Shown here in pieces: positions 12,501-24,893 of a stretch of 64,000 nt of DNA. A program made the position numbers and the translations under genes. Position 1 is the first letter of the stretch; each line of letters starts with the position of its first letter. Source of the stretch: Enoplolaimus lenunculus (Eukaryota; Nematoda; Enoplea; Enoplida; Thoracostomopsidae); assembly GCA_030248215.1 (NCBI GenBank), contig JASANG010002616.1, forward strand, positions 62,001-126,000. Direction: 5' to 3'. The notes below the pieces were generated by a model. That model was not told the DNA's origin. It ran no database searches and saw only the letters and a program-made list of their open reading frames with translations.

Positions 12501-15500
12501 CCGCGTATACTGCTGCATTGGATGTTGTTAGTGATGCTGGTAGGTCGCTAGTGTAGATGTTGTATAGTAGCGGCGACAGGACGGAGCCTTGTGGGACTCC
12601 ACCCCGGAAGCATCTTGCTTTTGACGTGGCGTTGCCAAATTTGACGCGGTTTTGTCGGTTCGTGAGGAAGGCCTTCAGAAAACCGACCATCTTTGTTGGA
12701 ATGCCGACGTCGATGGCTTTAGATAGAAGCCCAAGATGCCATACTTTGTCAAACGCGGCGGAGTAGTCTACCAGCGCCAGTATCGTTCGGTCAGCAGGTT
12801 TTGGTTTTTGGAAGCCATCGGCAACCGTTTGTGCGATTTGTAGGACTTGATCTTCGGTCGTTCGGAGAGGACGGAAGCCTGCTTGGAAAGGACGGAAAAC
12901 CTCGTTTGTTTCGCAAAAGAAGTTAAGCCTTTGGTTGATGACTCGTTCCAGGACTTTTCCCAGGCATGACGTGAGGCTCACGGGGCGATACGAATTGAGT
13001 TCAGCTGCACTTTTGTTCTTCTTTAGAAGCGGAATTATCACTGCTGTCTTCCATTGTTGTGGGCATTGCCCTTTGTCGAAGCATTCATTGAGTAGTTTGA
13101 CGATGAACTGTATCGCTGCCGGAGGAAGGTTGCGCAACATTCTTGGGTGAATGTTATCCGGACCAGCAGCCCCGTCGATGCGCATGGCTGCGATGGCAGC
13201 GGAAACTTCACTTCCGTTATGGCTTTGCATAGTTCAGGGTCAGCTTGTTCAGCCTTTATTGCTTCGCGGACAGTGCCTTTGAACAGGCGTTCGTGTTTGA
13301 GCAGTTTTATTTTTGATCGCTGTGCGTATTCTGAAATGAAGGCGTTGGCTTTTTGTTTGTCCTCAACCAGCACTCGGCCGTGCACACATAGAGCCTCGTT
13401 AGGGCGGGCTTTTGGTTTGCCCCCATTGAGTGATCGTAGGGTTCTGTACACTTGTTGGGGGTTGCTTGCCGGGTTTAGGGAGTCGACAAAAGTACGCCAT
13501 GCGCTATCCTTTGCTTCTTTGATGAGGCGGTTAGCTTTTTTGCATGCTTCAATCCATTGCACCCTGTTGCTCTTCATGTCTCGTCCAAGCCTGTTGCGAT
13601 ATTTTATGGCGATTTTGATCTCGTCATTCCACCAGGGTTTGATGTAGCTACCCCGTTTAGCGCGTGGAACAGCTTTGTTGGACGCTTGTGTTAGTGCGGC
13701 ATTTAGTAGTTTAACTTTGTCTTTTATGGATTGGCTGTGGTTGAGTTCAATCTGTTTGATGGCACCCGATAGGATGGATTTAAATTTGTCCCAGTTTGCG
13801 CGCTTCCAAGTGTGTTTGAAACTATCAGGGTCTCTCGAACCGGTGTTGTTGATTCGGTATCGGACAAGCATTGGACGGTGGTCTGAACCTAAATCCTCGA
13901 GAGCTGACCATTGGCTGTTGTTAGCGACATCGGTGTTTGCAAACACAACATCCGGCGATGAGTCACGGGTCCCGCTCCTACCACGTCTGGTGGGGCAGCT
14001 CGGATCATTTAGGACCGACATGTTGCTGTTCAACGACCAATCTTCGAGTGCAGTGCCGACAATGTCGGTTTCTGCATCATCGTCCCATAGGATGGAATGC
14101 CCGTTGAAGTCGCCCCCAATGAGGACGTTGTCGCCGGACGGGAGGAACGATGTGTCTACATGCTGTGTTCTGCTCTCGGATGCTGATGTTCTGACACATG
14201 GCCAGTATACGTTGCACAGCAGCAGCGATCTTGTTCGTGTTAGGTGCAGTCGGATCCTCTGCATTTCCACAATGCCACAGTTCGGCTTTTGCGGTAGCTC
14301 GGAGAATTTGATGTCATGCTTTATGAGTTCTATGAGACCGCCACCCCTGATTTGGGCAACGGTTCCTCGACGTTATCGCTGTGCCACGCAACAGCCACAA
14401 TAATTCACGCAACTCTCGCAATGTTATATTGGCTTACACAGTCTTCCCTAACTACAGTATTATCTAACAACCGATATTATTCTATTCGTTGCCTGATATG
14501 ACAAAAATTTATAAAAAAGTATTACTCAAATAATTAAGTCATCCTTAAAGATAAAATAAAATAAAAAATACGAAATCTAGTGAATGTCAACAAACTAACC
14601 ACATTTTCCATCTGGTTATATCGCGCAATATCTTTATGAAGCGTTCGAAACAAAATCATTGCAACCATTCCAGTTAAAAAGAGAACGATAACCAAACTAT
14701 TCAGAATGCTGCAAGTATATAAATAGATTAAGATTTAAATCTATCAAACCTACGCCGATATTCTTAAATGAGTGAGAGAATTTTTCAATTAGATAACACA
14801 ATTACCTAACATAATTAGGCAAAAATGATATTAATTAACGAGGTAAATCGTTTCACTGCTTAGCAGGAATTGCTATCTTTGATTTTCAACATGTCACATA
14901 TTCGAAAAAACCAATTCCAGCTAGCAGTCAAAATCTAATACACAACTGAATGCCAGGGAAGCCAGCGAACATAGGTTCCCGCACACATCACCGCATTATG
15001 ATTTACCAACCTAAACCACTGAATATTTGAATGAGGCATTGAATCAAGGATATAATCCCACCGAGATGACCATTTGATATTGGTTTCCTAAAATCAAACT
15101 CAAAGCTTATATTATAGAAAATATTGACAACCCTGTATATCTAAGAAAAAAACTGAAATTGTGAGCGCAATGTTGTTAATTTTCACAAAGCTTTAGTCGG
15201 TAATTGTTACAAAAACGGCATGGCATGCGGCCAAAGCAATGCAAACTAAATTGGCATTATAATATTTAACATGCAAATAGTTACAATTCCTCGTACACAA
15301 AAAGTATGCAAACTTCCATCTCTTGTCTTAAAGATTCGGATACACGTGCTATCGGAATTGCAGATTACAACTGGCGTTAAAAATGGACATTTTGGTAAAA
15401 AGCATTCAAGGTTCACCGATGTTTGTACAACAATTACGACCCAAATACATATAAACACTTATATTGCAAATATTGTATTAAAATTACCACATATTCCACA

Positions 15501-18500
15501 GAATAGGTATAATGAATATCCACATCGCTCGGTCCAGACGAAATTTCCATCGGATCTGGGCCGTCGCAGTTCAATTCACTGCTCGATTTATGTTTAATAC
15601 TAAAAAAGCCAGTTAAAAGTAAACACTGTGAGCTCGAAGACCACAGATTGCCTAATAAACGGCAAGCTTATAATAAACATACTTAATATCAAATAAATGA
15701 CTAAATTATTTTTGCTCCAATCCGTGGCACATAAACGATCTCAATATTAGGAAATAACATGACTTGAGCAAAAACGTTTCACAACACACTTTGTTTAGCT
15801 ACCTATCTAGGATTTGCCGGCGTTCTACCCAAGGTTAGATGAGTTTGTCTTTTGCGTTAATTCAGCGCCACCCTTAGGCTACTTCTCTTAAGAGGTCTAT
15901 TTTTCTCACCAACTAAAAAAATTCAACGATGATTTATAATGCCAATAAGATTGTAAAATATCATAAACTTCAATTTTCAAATGTTTAAAAACTGTTTGCG
16001 AACAAAAATTTCAGAAAGATAAAATGACCAAACCTACGGTTCATTTTTTCTACAACAGTTTCATCTCAAAACATATTAATGTTTACCTTTTAGGATTGAC
16101 ATGAATTGCAATAATTCTATTGCCTCTTTTATCAAATATGTTCTGATCTTTTGTCAAATCTCGATAGTGAATTTTTAAGTCAACATGGTTGAACAAATAG
16201 TACGTGTCTGCTTTGTTATATTTCGGCTAAAACAAAACACTAATTAGTCTATCCAAGGGTTCTGCTTCAAGTTCCCGTTCGATTTCCTGTCAGTTGCGGT
16301 GTTCCTGTTCCGCTTCCTGAAAAACCGAAACCGGGACTTTTGGTTTGTCTGTTTTTATAAACATCGTTCAATAGAAAAATCTACATAAACCTGGTAATTC
16401 TATTATTATTATTATTATTAGAGCAAAAGATTGCGTACCAGCACGCGTTGCGTTTTGCCAAACCGTCCTACCTCATGTTCAGGGTAGAATACCTAGTACT
16501 TGAAATACACTGTAATCATCGATTTTAGTTGAAACTGCATATATTATTAAGTGCAAAGTACCCAACTCGATAAATGAGGGAGTCAAGCAAATACACAAAT
16601 CGTGCTGGCTGCTGGGTTCATTCTTTTCTACACAAAATATAACTAATGAATTGAATGCATATTCTAGTCATAGTGATTATACACTCTCGCAACTATTATC
16701 CAGCCTACTGTTATCAATACATATTCTTATATAGGTCAACTTATATCAAATCTACAACAAACATGATATCGGTATAGCTAGACTTACACTAAGTACACAT
16801 GCATCTTTAGGCTTACGGCTCGCTGTTACATAACATCCCATCGGAAATCCAGTGCGACAGACGTTGAAATGTTGCGAGTTTGAAAAGCAAAACGTCACTG
16901 GCATATTGTCAATAATCCTGAACACAAAACACACACAATTTAGCAACCACTACATCATGCATTTTATTCGGTGGCGATAAGTAGTTATTATAAATCCACT
17001 TTGATTGCTAAAAAACCTTCATAAAGAACGTGGCGCTATACTTGTCGAACGGAACCGAATGGTGATTCCCGCACGATGTCGCAATGTGACGATACCTTCG
17101 CATTAAAACTATACAGTGTACGCCAGGATCGGCAACAAAAGTTCGGATTCGAATTCGGTTGTGAAAAAAACCGAATCCAAAAGCCGAATCCAACCATGTT
17201 TGGCAAAATATATTTGTTTCCGTTCACAAATCTTACAACTGAGTTCGGGCAAGTATCAACGTTTAAACGTTATGCCGCTGGTATTCCGTTAGCATTCTAA
17301 AGAAATTATCGACATATAAAAAATTTGCAAAATGCAAAATTTGAATCTCGGTTAAATCTTGACTTCGTCGCCACCTAAATGTACGGTATTTTCACAAGCT
17401 CTGTCAACCAAAATTATTGTTATCGGCAAATGATGGCTTACGATCAACGGATGCGTTGAATATAAGCCTAAAATCAATTACAAACACAGCCTACGTTGGG
17501 TACGCAGTGTTGAACGTGAAACTAACAGATTGCTTACCAATGATGTTGATAATTAAGAATCATACCACGTCGCAACTGAGCCAAGTTTTCGTTTTTACTG
17601 TCTGCAGCTTTATACTGCTTCGAGCATAAAAGTTTGCACTGTTCGTTTTGCAGAAAAGTAATCTAAAATATAACGCAAAATACTTAATAAAAGAACAGTA
17701 ACACACCAGGATGTAAATGGATAGTAAAAATACCGAAATGATATCGAGAAAACGGAAATAGAAAATGAATATAGAACTTTTTTAGATTTCGGCTGAATTT
17801 CGTAATTTTTTGGCTCATTTCCAACAATTGCAATAAGTCTCAATAAGTCTGTTACGAAAAGTTGCGATATATACGTACTTTATAACTAGTTTGAAGTGTA
17901 AAAATTACGGCATTCATGGTGTTCCTGTAACAGAAACAGAAACCAATACCGATTTTTACCGGAAACGGATATCAGGTTACTAGCTGTAAAACACTATTAA
18001 CCCTTTCAGAAAACTTGCCGCTGTAAGAGCAGCTTAAGGAAATACAATCGCAACAGGCTCTGCAATATCCGCTGACCGACATGCTGTCAAAAAGTACAAA
18101 ACGTAAACACTAACCTTATAACTGGACGGCCGTATTCTTTCACCAAACAATACTTGACCCAAATTTTCAACTGGACTTTCATTTTCGTTTCCAGTGCAAA
18201 AATCAAAACTGTAATAAATAATGTATATAAAAGCTATTATCTAACATTGGGAGTTTATTAAGCTTACTAACGGTTCTACAGTGCAACTACTATTTATGCG
18301 TGACGTAATTATATACTTTGATGCAAAGTTATATGTACTTACACTAGTACGTAGCGTACAAGAGTCAACAAACTGGTACAACTGTATTCCAAATACCGCC
18401 CATACGTATCATGTAACAAATTGCCAATTGCAACGGTAAATTAATATTTACGCGTACTCCCATCTATTTTAAAACTTAATTGCAAAAAATCTCTAATATT

Positions 18501-19970
18501 TATATTTCAATAACAAATCGCTTTGTGGCACAATTTATGATTCGAAAAACCCTTTGCACGAGTCCAAACTTACTGATGATATTCATACGGTATAATGGAC
18601 TGTTCTGAATCTAGTCGATTAACGTACAGCATAACATTGGACTAAACAAATAATCAAGCTCACTGTATATGGTATATTTCTGTTGTACACGTACGTACGT
18701 ACAAACCAAGGTGCGACCGTATATCCGGTTCCGGCAAAAAATTGACATAAGGTTCCGGCTCCGGTATCATAAGTTGCCGGATATTTATGCCTGAAATGTG
18801 TGCCATCATTCTGCGTTGCACAGTTAACTATGATCAAATTACAATAAATTACTGTGACTTTTGTTGAATATGACATAACTAAGCACTTCAGAGAAAACAA
18901 TTAATACAAAAACCCTTGTGGAAACAAAATAATAAATGAAGCATTAATATACCTACGTGCTAAATTGACGTGATTTTGGTTTACATTAGTGAAAAATACG
19001 CGAATGCAGCTAATATCCGACTGCGGTATCCCGTTTCGGCACGAGTATTTGTGATATCCGGGCGCACCCTGCTACTCAATCAAAAATGTATATGGTGCTC
19101 GGTGCATTGCATACCAAACTATAAGTTGGTTTGGATTGCAGTTGATGTTAAACACTTTCGTTTATATCTTAAATTTACGTATGTAATAGATAAACTTATG
19201 CAAAACAGAACGAAGTTAAAAATGTAACTTGTAGAATATCGGCCAGTGTTTACTGCTGTGATAACACACAAAATTAGCATATTACATAAATTGCACGACA
19301 AGATTTCGATAAAGCAGCCCTCGTCCGCTTTAGGAGGATAAATAAGGGAAAATTATTTTAGCATAAACTCAAATTAGAGTGAAATAATGTGTTGTTAAAC
19401 CCAGCACATATATATCTAAAATGCATATCCGTGGGGTTGTAGGAGAAACCGCCTACAAGGTTGCTTGACCATGAGAGTGGGAGACTTTGCCCTCACACAC
19501 AATAACCGTCTTTGTGTTAAGTTTTTCACGAATAACTCTTTCCCTATGGTGATATCTGGCTGAAAACTGCAAACATGCTATTTTCTCGTCGAAACCGTTT
19601 GAACGATACTCATTCTTAAAGATTTTAAAGAAAAAATTTTCTCCGTTTTTTACCCAAACGTCCCACTGCGTTAAAATTCGCATAAAAATTTGACGGAACA
19701 TAACCAAATTTCATGCTGTTGAAATGCCCAGGTCGAACTAAAAACGAATATATCGAAATTCTCATCTCATATACATAAAATATCGCGCAAAACGTATATA
19801 AACTAAAATTTAAGGTTTACAAATTTTTGTACCTTGCATGTAGCGTCTGCTTGGTCCACAGAACAAAAATTAACAGGAGCTAAACCAGGCAAATAGAAAC
19901 CAGCCATTGAAGGAAACAGAACAATACACATCAACAGCCTTAGGCCACAAAAGTTCATAAATCGTCCCAT
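6525..19970 (-). CDS. TM9SF2: TM9SF2 nonaspanin, 18 exons
   Basis: Nine-pass endomembrane protein of the transmembrane 9 superfamily, associated with endosome/Golgi sorting. Exons read on the minus strand: 19970-19833, 18641-18574, 18208-18115, 17662-17538, 16917-16788, 16226-16087, 15599-15488, 15087-15011, 14708-14600, 10607-10475, 10231-10170, 8868-8811, 8661-8604, 8445-8286, 8142-7991, 7607-7496, 7246-7075, 6592-6525. All joins use GT-AG and keep frame, giving 655 residues against about 660 in human TM9SF2. A signal peptide (residues 1-24) is followed by [12 protein letters not shown]; then VNRLDS and [21 protein letters not shown]...[18 protein letters not shown] before the first membrane span, [43 protein letters not shown], and a C-terminal KVD. 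KxD/E at the C terminus is the family's known COPI/Golgi-retention motif. The match is closer to TM9SF2 than TM9SF4 in the lumenal part. Intron 9 carries a LINE; intron 11 a tandem-repeat element. It looks intact and functional. Confidence 0.96.
6618..6692. repeat. AT-rich dinucleotide repeat
   Basis: Imperfect TATATA tract inside TM9SF2 intron 17, just upstream (in the gene's direction) of the last exon. Confidence 0.85.
9050..10030. repeat. Tandem-repeat element in TM9SF2 intron 11
   Basis: A GTCCGTCCGTCTGTCC-type tract is followed by about four diverged direct repeats of roughly 150-190 bases, each with TTTCACTAATTATTA, TTTTTGGGTGCGAG and TGTTTACAAACCTCC. The block ends near ATTCGAGCTTCG, which loosely mirrors CTAAGCTCGGAGTTTCG at the left. 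It looks like a non-coding element with internal tandem copies; the class is not clear. Confidence 0.65.
10810..11730 (-). pseudogene. LINE RNase H and C-terminal Cys knuckle
   Basis: This continues the RT frame after a single stop. RNase H residues are visible in order: [26 protein letters not shown] and [12 protein letters not shown], so the D-E-D-D set is kept. It ends with C-x2-C, after which the frame shifts; the matching H-x4-C (HLMEC) and the native stop at about 10811 lie in the neighbouring frame. Confidence 0.88.
11731..13230 (-). pseudogene. LINE reverse transcriptase
   Basis: A 499-codon open frame covering the whole RT. Visible motifs are [89 protein letters not shown] (catalytic YADD at residues 242-245) and LGVRFD, followed by the thumb region. 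The true N-terminal connection to the endonuclease is interrupted by a frame change, so the first codon shown is not a native start. Confidence 0.93.
13215..14360 (-). pseudogene. LINE APE-type endonuclease, 5'-truncated
   Basis: From [15 protein letters not shown] through [13 protein letters not shown] to LGSDHRPML, the latter two being active-site blocks of AP-like endonucleases. The upstream block with the catalytic Glu is missing, which is the usual result of incomplete reverse transcription. A linker rich in Lys/Arg leads toward the RT. Confidence 0.88.
16437..16690. mobile_element. Diverged family G-like element in intron 5
   Basis: It contains GTACCAGCACGCGTTGCGTTTT and the mirrored GGGTTCATTC and ACACTCTCGCAAC segments seen in the foldback family, but the arms no longer pair well. 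An old copy lying in TM9SF2 intron 5. Confidence 0.4.
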
Positions 19971-20084
19971 TATAAATAACAGCAATATTTACAACTTTAT
20001 TTCTAATCAAACGGAATAATTGTATATTGTGACAACATGACACATTGCTGGTATATGTGGTGTATCATGTGCGTGTGAGAAATT

Positions 20085-20350
20085 ATAGAGTAAGCATGTG
20101 AGACATGCTTGTCCGTTATGTGTATATGCAATATGGCGCAATGCACATTGTGTCGTATGGTTGCCGGCAGCATACGGTTGACACATATAGTCGACTAAAA
20201 AGATAATTGGAGAGCGGGCTGCGTGGCGCAGTTGTAGAGTATTCGCTTAAGAATCCGTAGGCTGCGAGTTCGAACCCTGCTCTGAAGGCCCACTTTCCAG
20301 CTGCTTACTCAAAGGTCGGAAGTGCCGGTTCCAACCTAGATTGACATGGG
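20085..20350 (+). mobile_element. tRNA-derived SINE, copy 1
   Basis: A 5' leader (GTAAGCATGTGAGACATGC, then a CATACGG...GTCGAC part) is joined to a tRNA-related segment. That segment has an A-box-like TGGCGCAGTTG and a B-box-like AGTTCGAACCC about 45 bases apart, followed by a tail with CCAGCTGCTTA. Pol III boxes plus a repeated structure elsewhere make this a SINE rather than a tRNA gene. Confidence 0.75.
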
Positions 20351-20451
20351 GGCTACGTCGCGAACGCAATGGTAGACTGCCGCGCTATGAACACGGTATC
20401 CAGTCGATAATAGATTGGACGGTCAAGGGACGACATTAGTGAAAATTTGGC

Positions 20452-20700
20452 CATGTAAGCATGTGACATACTTGACCTAGTGCATATGTAATAAGTGCAA
20501 TGCACATTGTGTCGTATGCTTTCCGGCAGCATACGGTAGACACATAGTCGACAAAAAGGAAGTTGGAAAGCGGGCTGCGTGGCTCAGTGGTAAAGTATTC
20601 ACTTAGGAATCCTTAGGCTGAGAGCTCGATCCTCGCTCTGGAGGTCCGCTTTTCCAGCTGCTTAGTTAAAAGGTCTGAAGTCTAGGTTCCAACAAAACTC
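20452..20700 (+). mobile_element. tRNA-derived SINE, copy 2
   Basis: Second copy right after the first, with the same leader, A box (TGGCTCAGTGG), B-box region (AGCTCGATCC) and tail. The two lie head to tail with little between them. Confidence 0.75.
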
Positions 20701-20744
20701 AGAAAATGGATGAAAAATACCCCATTTTCTCACAGCATCGGCCG

Positions 20745-20815
20745 CGTGATGTAATGGTTAGCACACTAGCGAGCAAGCGGTCCGAGACTCCATTCTCTTG
20801 TGGTCATATTTGACG
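20745..20815 (+). repeat. tRNA-like sequence, degenerate
   Basis: GATGTAATGGTTAGCAC resembles a tRNA D-arm/A box and GGTCCGAGACTCC a T-arm/B box, and the ends can pair with several G-U pairs. The spacing between boxes is too short for a full anticodon and variable arm. It is probably a SINE head or decayed tRNA copy. Confidence 0.4.
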
Positions 20816-21978
20816 GTAAAAAAGCGAAAACCAACTATAAACATAGTACTACAGAAAAATGGGTGGTCTCAACTGTTCCATTTTGACATGAAACGCTTTG
20901 TTTTTACCTGCCGGGTGGTTGGTGGGAACTAACCATTAAATTAAATTATCCACACACCAGCTCATGCTGGTGTTCAAGAAGTTATAGGTATTTCCTGTGT
21001 GCTACAATTTTATTCAATAGATATTGCAGCTTACACAAAATTTCGCTGTGTTATTCACGCAATCCAGAGTATTTGCAATAGTGTTATCGCTTTAATTAGG
21101 GTAAAAAATTCCAGCTGGATTCACTGTAACATACTAGCTAAGTAAATACCAAAATATTATTACATGATATGCTATATTTCAGTGAACGAGCAAAGCACTA
21201 TCTATGTCGTGTAGCTCAACGGCTTTCACGCAAAACTTGAGCTTAAAGAGCAAAACACTTCGCTAGTTGTCGTCAGATTGTTTTCGAACTCGGTGCAATA
21301 AAGTAAAAATGACATTAAATTTTTTCAATTTCAAACACCAAAACCAGAATTTGTTTCTGCAACTTTATATACTAGAGGAAACCAGGGCGTATTAACGAAT
21401 AGAAAATCAGAAACTGAAACAGATACTGTGCCAGATACTGAACAAGGTAAAACGGAGCAGTGTAAAAACTATTTAAAGACGTAAACCGATTTTGTACACT
21501 AAACGGAAAGAGGCAGCGTAGTTAATTTATTCTAGCTAACATGTTGCAGAATTTGCAACCCTAATGTTTTCGTAATAGAACAAAAACCTTTTTAAGGTAA
21601 TGTTCAAAACAGCATACCATGTTTCTAAATCAAACACTGAGGAAACCGCAACGAAACTTTAGTGGCATCGATGATTGTTAAATTTATCATGCCTAGAATT
21701 AGCTCCTAACTATTCATCAATTCAAATGTCATGACAGAGAATTCTATTCGTAATGGATCATCCACGAAATAATGCGCGCATACTAGTAAAAAGTTATCCA
21801 TCCGCCCCCTTTATAGTACCAGTATCAAAAAATGTGCAATAACAAGGGCCTGATGATATTACTCACCCTGTACCTCCGGTTTTGCCCTGACAGTGTATCC
21901 AAGGAGTAGGGATAAAACAGAGTACCTCTTGTTATTTCTGATTTAATATCAGTAGCCATTAACGCATACTGATGCGGA

Positions 21979-22614
21979 GTTAACGTTATAACCGGGGCAG
22001 CTTGAGACACGTTTTGTGCCCATTAGACTTTGGGTAACATTTTGTCTGCATATAGACCCTATATCGCATTCAAAACTTCGTATTTGCCTGCTGTTAACAT
22101 GTGTGGGTCACCTGTTGTTCTTCAATATCATATAATATTCGATATATTTTCAAATGTCTGCATAGTTGAGGTGACATACCCAAATTGTCCTGTTGAATAT
22201 CATATGATACTAGAATTTAAAATTTTAATTTTTGAAATATGAAGATGTGGTTTTAAGCGATTTTGTGCTGGAAACGATTTGCAGGCGTGTATTTGGTATA
22301 TTTAAAGCACATTTGTGCTCCTACCGTCCAACTTTTTATCCATTTATTAGTACCCAAAGGTTACCCTGTTCGGATGAATATCACATGATATTCGTTGAAA
22401 TTTTGGAATATCATATGATATTCTCACAAATGGCCCACAGTATCACGTGACATACCGTCCGTTGTATGATTTTAGAGTGGTAGTTTGTAAGCTAATGCCA
22501 TATGACATTCGAGTTTTGTCTGTTGACCCGATATAAGAGCCCGAATTTTAACGTTGACAATGAATCAACATGGGACAAACCGTGTCCCGCCTGCCTCGGT
22601 TATAACGTGAACCC
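21979..22614. mobile_element. Family L TIR element with CATATG palindromes
   Basis: The left end has TATAACCGGGGCAGC followed by ACACGTTTTGTGCCCA; the right end carries the diverged reverse complement. The core repeats the palindrome ATATCATATGATATTC several times. A partial relative is at 55078-55390. No coding frame. Confidence 0.55.
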
Positions 22615-23020
22615 TCGCATGAGTTGAGTTGATTCTCACTCTGAGTTGAGTTGGACTCTAGGTGAGTTGATTAATTACTCAATTTTGATAGTCCTAACTT
22701 GGACTGAGTGATATTACTCATTTTTAGTTACAATCAACACACTGGAATATACAGTATGCAGTTTGGCATCTATACTGAGTATTTAACAAAATTTCTAGAC
22801 ATTGACTGAAGAACCAATAAAAGTTGCAAATTCATTAATGATTTTCGAAAATTCCAAACAATGTCACTGCATATATATGAGAAATCTTTTATCACAATAC
22901 GAGAAAATGTTTTAACACCGCCAAAATTGTCGAATCTCAGGCAAGAATTCTATCGAAGCCAAAGTTTAAGGTTAATTTTCGGACGGAGCCGGTCACAGAC
23001 CTTTGGTTGTTTCAATCCTT

Positions 23021-23223
23021 GGCCAATGTGTACAAAAGGGTTGGAACTGTATAAGCATATAAGCATATTCCTAAGCCTAAGCCAAAGCATAAGCCTAAGC
23101 GATAGAATAAGCTAATAGCTATTAAGTCTAAGCCTAAGCCTACAAAAATAGTCGAAAGCATAAAGCTTATTTTAACATTCTAGCCCACGGAATAACGTTC
23201 AATTCCTGATCTTTACATCGGAC
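23021..23223 (+). mobile_element. Family A MITE
   Basis: GGCCAATGTG start, a GCCTAAGCC hexamer block near 23070-23140, and a worn right end (ACATCGGAC instead of ACATGGGCC). Confidence 0.8.
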
Positions 23224-23457
23224 AAATCCTGATTTTGGATATTGTACATAAATCACTATACTTCGGCGTCAAGTGTGAACATTTCTACCAATATTAAGAA
23301 TTTGTCAAAAATTAAAGTCTACAGAATGCAATTAATCTTGTACACAATTGTTTCGTATTAATATATTCCAAAAAAGCGTCAACTTTGCTAATTATACTTG
23401 TCCACGACACTGTTCTATATCATATTACGGTTATTAGTTGCATGTTACATTCATGAA

Positions 23458-23500
<43 letters not shown>
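23458..23500. repeat. (ATT)n microsatellite
   Basis: About fourteen uninterrupted ATT units. Confidence 0.95.
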
Positions 23501-23502
<2 letters not shown>

Positions 23503-24229
23503 TTTTTAAATAATTTTTCATAAATTTGACCAAAAAGTTTATTTCTCAAATGGCGGACAAGCCAATTAATTTTTTGCATAAAAGTGAGACAAAATATTAC
23601 GAAATTTTTTCCAAACTTAGTGCCTGGAACCAAAAACGAATATATACACAGACGGTAGTTATTACATAGCAACTTATTAATGGAATTTCGCTAAAACTGC
23701 AATTTTTCGTTTTGTTATATACTCAACAAAATGAACACAGGGTACAACGACCTTAATACGATTAATGAATCAAACAAAGAGAAAAGAATATAATATATAA
23801 CCCGAAAAATTGAGAAAATTTTAAATGAAAAATCATTTATTTTTTCATTAACAAAACGAACTCAAAAGAAAAAGAAAAACTCTCTTCGAGGGCGAAATGT
23901 AATACGTATGTTTGAGTATTTAACAGGCGTCTTTGAAAATAAAAGATTTTTTTACTCAAAATTGTGCAAAAAAAGATTAATAGAAATGAGACAAAAACAA
24001 CAAATTGTGTTGCATCTTCAAACTGCAAACCTCGTTACAGGTCATCGTTCTGTATTTTGAGAGAGAGACAGAGTGCGAGTGACAGGCAGCGTTAGAATTT
24101 CACGAACAACAAAAAACCATTAATATTTGTACTTTGTTTGGCAATCAGACGTGTTTTCTCATGGAAATTTGTTCGTTTTCTAATTGTAAACATCGCACGT
24201 TGAGCCGTATATTTTCGCAGGCTTATGTA

Positions 24230-24490
24230 CACTGCAAATTCCGATGAGTTGATTAATCAAATCGAAAGGAAGAATTAGTGATTTCTGGTTATTTCTGAGT
24301 TAATAACAGAAGGCATTATAATTCACAGTGTGAGCTGATTTAATTCCGGATCAGTTGATTTAGTAATAACTCAGAACGAGTTCAGTCAATTCGAGAATTC
24401 TGACTACTGAAAAACTCACATCACAGTTCAGACTTATGAGTGAATTCAACTCATTGTGAGTTAAAATCAACTCACTGCAATTTACAGTGT
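24230..24490. mobile_element. Family C MITE
   Basis: CACTGCAAATTCCGATGAG at the left and its reverse complement at the right. The core alternates GAGTTGA and TCAACTC blocks, so the element is palindromic at several scales. Confidence 0.8.
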
Positions 24491-24641
24491 AGTACTTATC
24501 ACCAGTTAGCAATAGATTCTCAAACACGCAAACTGTGGCTTAAAATTCAAAATTACGAGCCCGAAAGCTTAAAGTTTGATTTGTTCAAAATTTAAATATC
24601 ATATTTTCATTAAGTTATACAAAGTGCTAAGGTGCTGTACT

Positions 24642-24893
24642 CACTGTAAATTAAGTGAGTTGATTTTAACTCAGAATGAGTTTAATCCACTGCGGGGTCA
24701 TAGCTCTGAATTAGGCCGTTCAGAATTCGGAATTCTGAATTGATTGAACTTTTCTGCGTTAATCAATCAACTCTCACATTATATTACATCAACTCAGGGT
24801 GAGAGTTAAAATATACTTTCTTAACTAAGAAATAGTCAGGAACGACCAATTTTTCCTCTGAGTTGATTAAACAGTCCACTGAAATTTACAGTG
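24642..24893. mobile_element. Family C MITE
   Basis: A complete copy ending in GAAATTTACAGTG, 150 bases after the previous copy. Confidence 0.8.

Larger units (their letters stand above)
10775..14400 (-). mobile_element. Broken LINE (EN-RT-RNase H) in intron 9
   Basis: A non-LTR retrotransposon in the same orientation as the host gene. It encodes an APE-type endonuclease, a reverse transcriptase with YADD, an RNase H and a C-terminal Cys/His knuckle, and ends in a (CAAA)n-like tail at 10775-10800. An RNase H after the RT points to the I-like group rather than CR1 or RTE. The 5' end is truncated inside the endonuclease. Three further lesions are visible: a frame change between endonuclease and RT near 13.2 kb, one TAA between RT and RNase H (11731-11733) with the frame otherwise continuous, and a frame change near 10.94 kb inside the Cys knuckle. 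Few lesions imply a fairly recent insertion. Target duplications were not found. Confidence 0.93.

Noticed and set aside
13147-14403. Long open frames on the plus strand opposite the LINE
   Set aside because: They are antisense shadows of the endonuclease and RT; the motifs are all on the minus strand.
20215-20300. Possible functional tRNA gene
   Set aside because: A- and B-box motifs are present, but the arms do not fold properly and the same unit recurs with a shared leader and tail, so it is a SINE.
21825-22010. Small minus-strand frame near family L
   Set aside because: It overlaps the terminal repeat of element L and has no partner exons.
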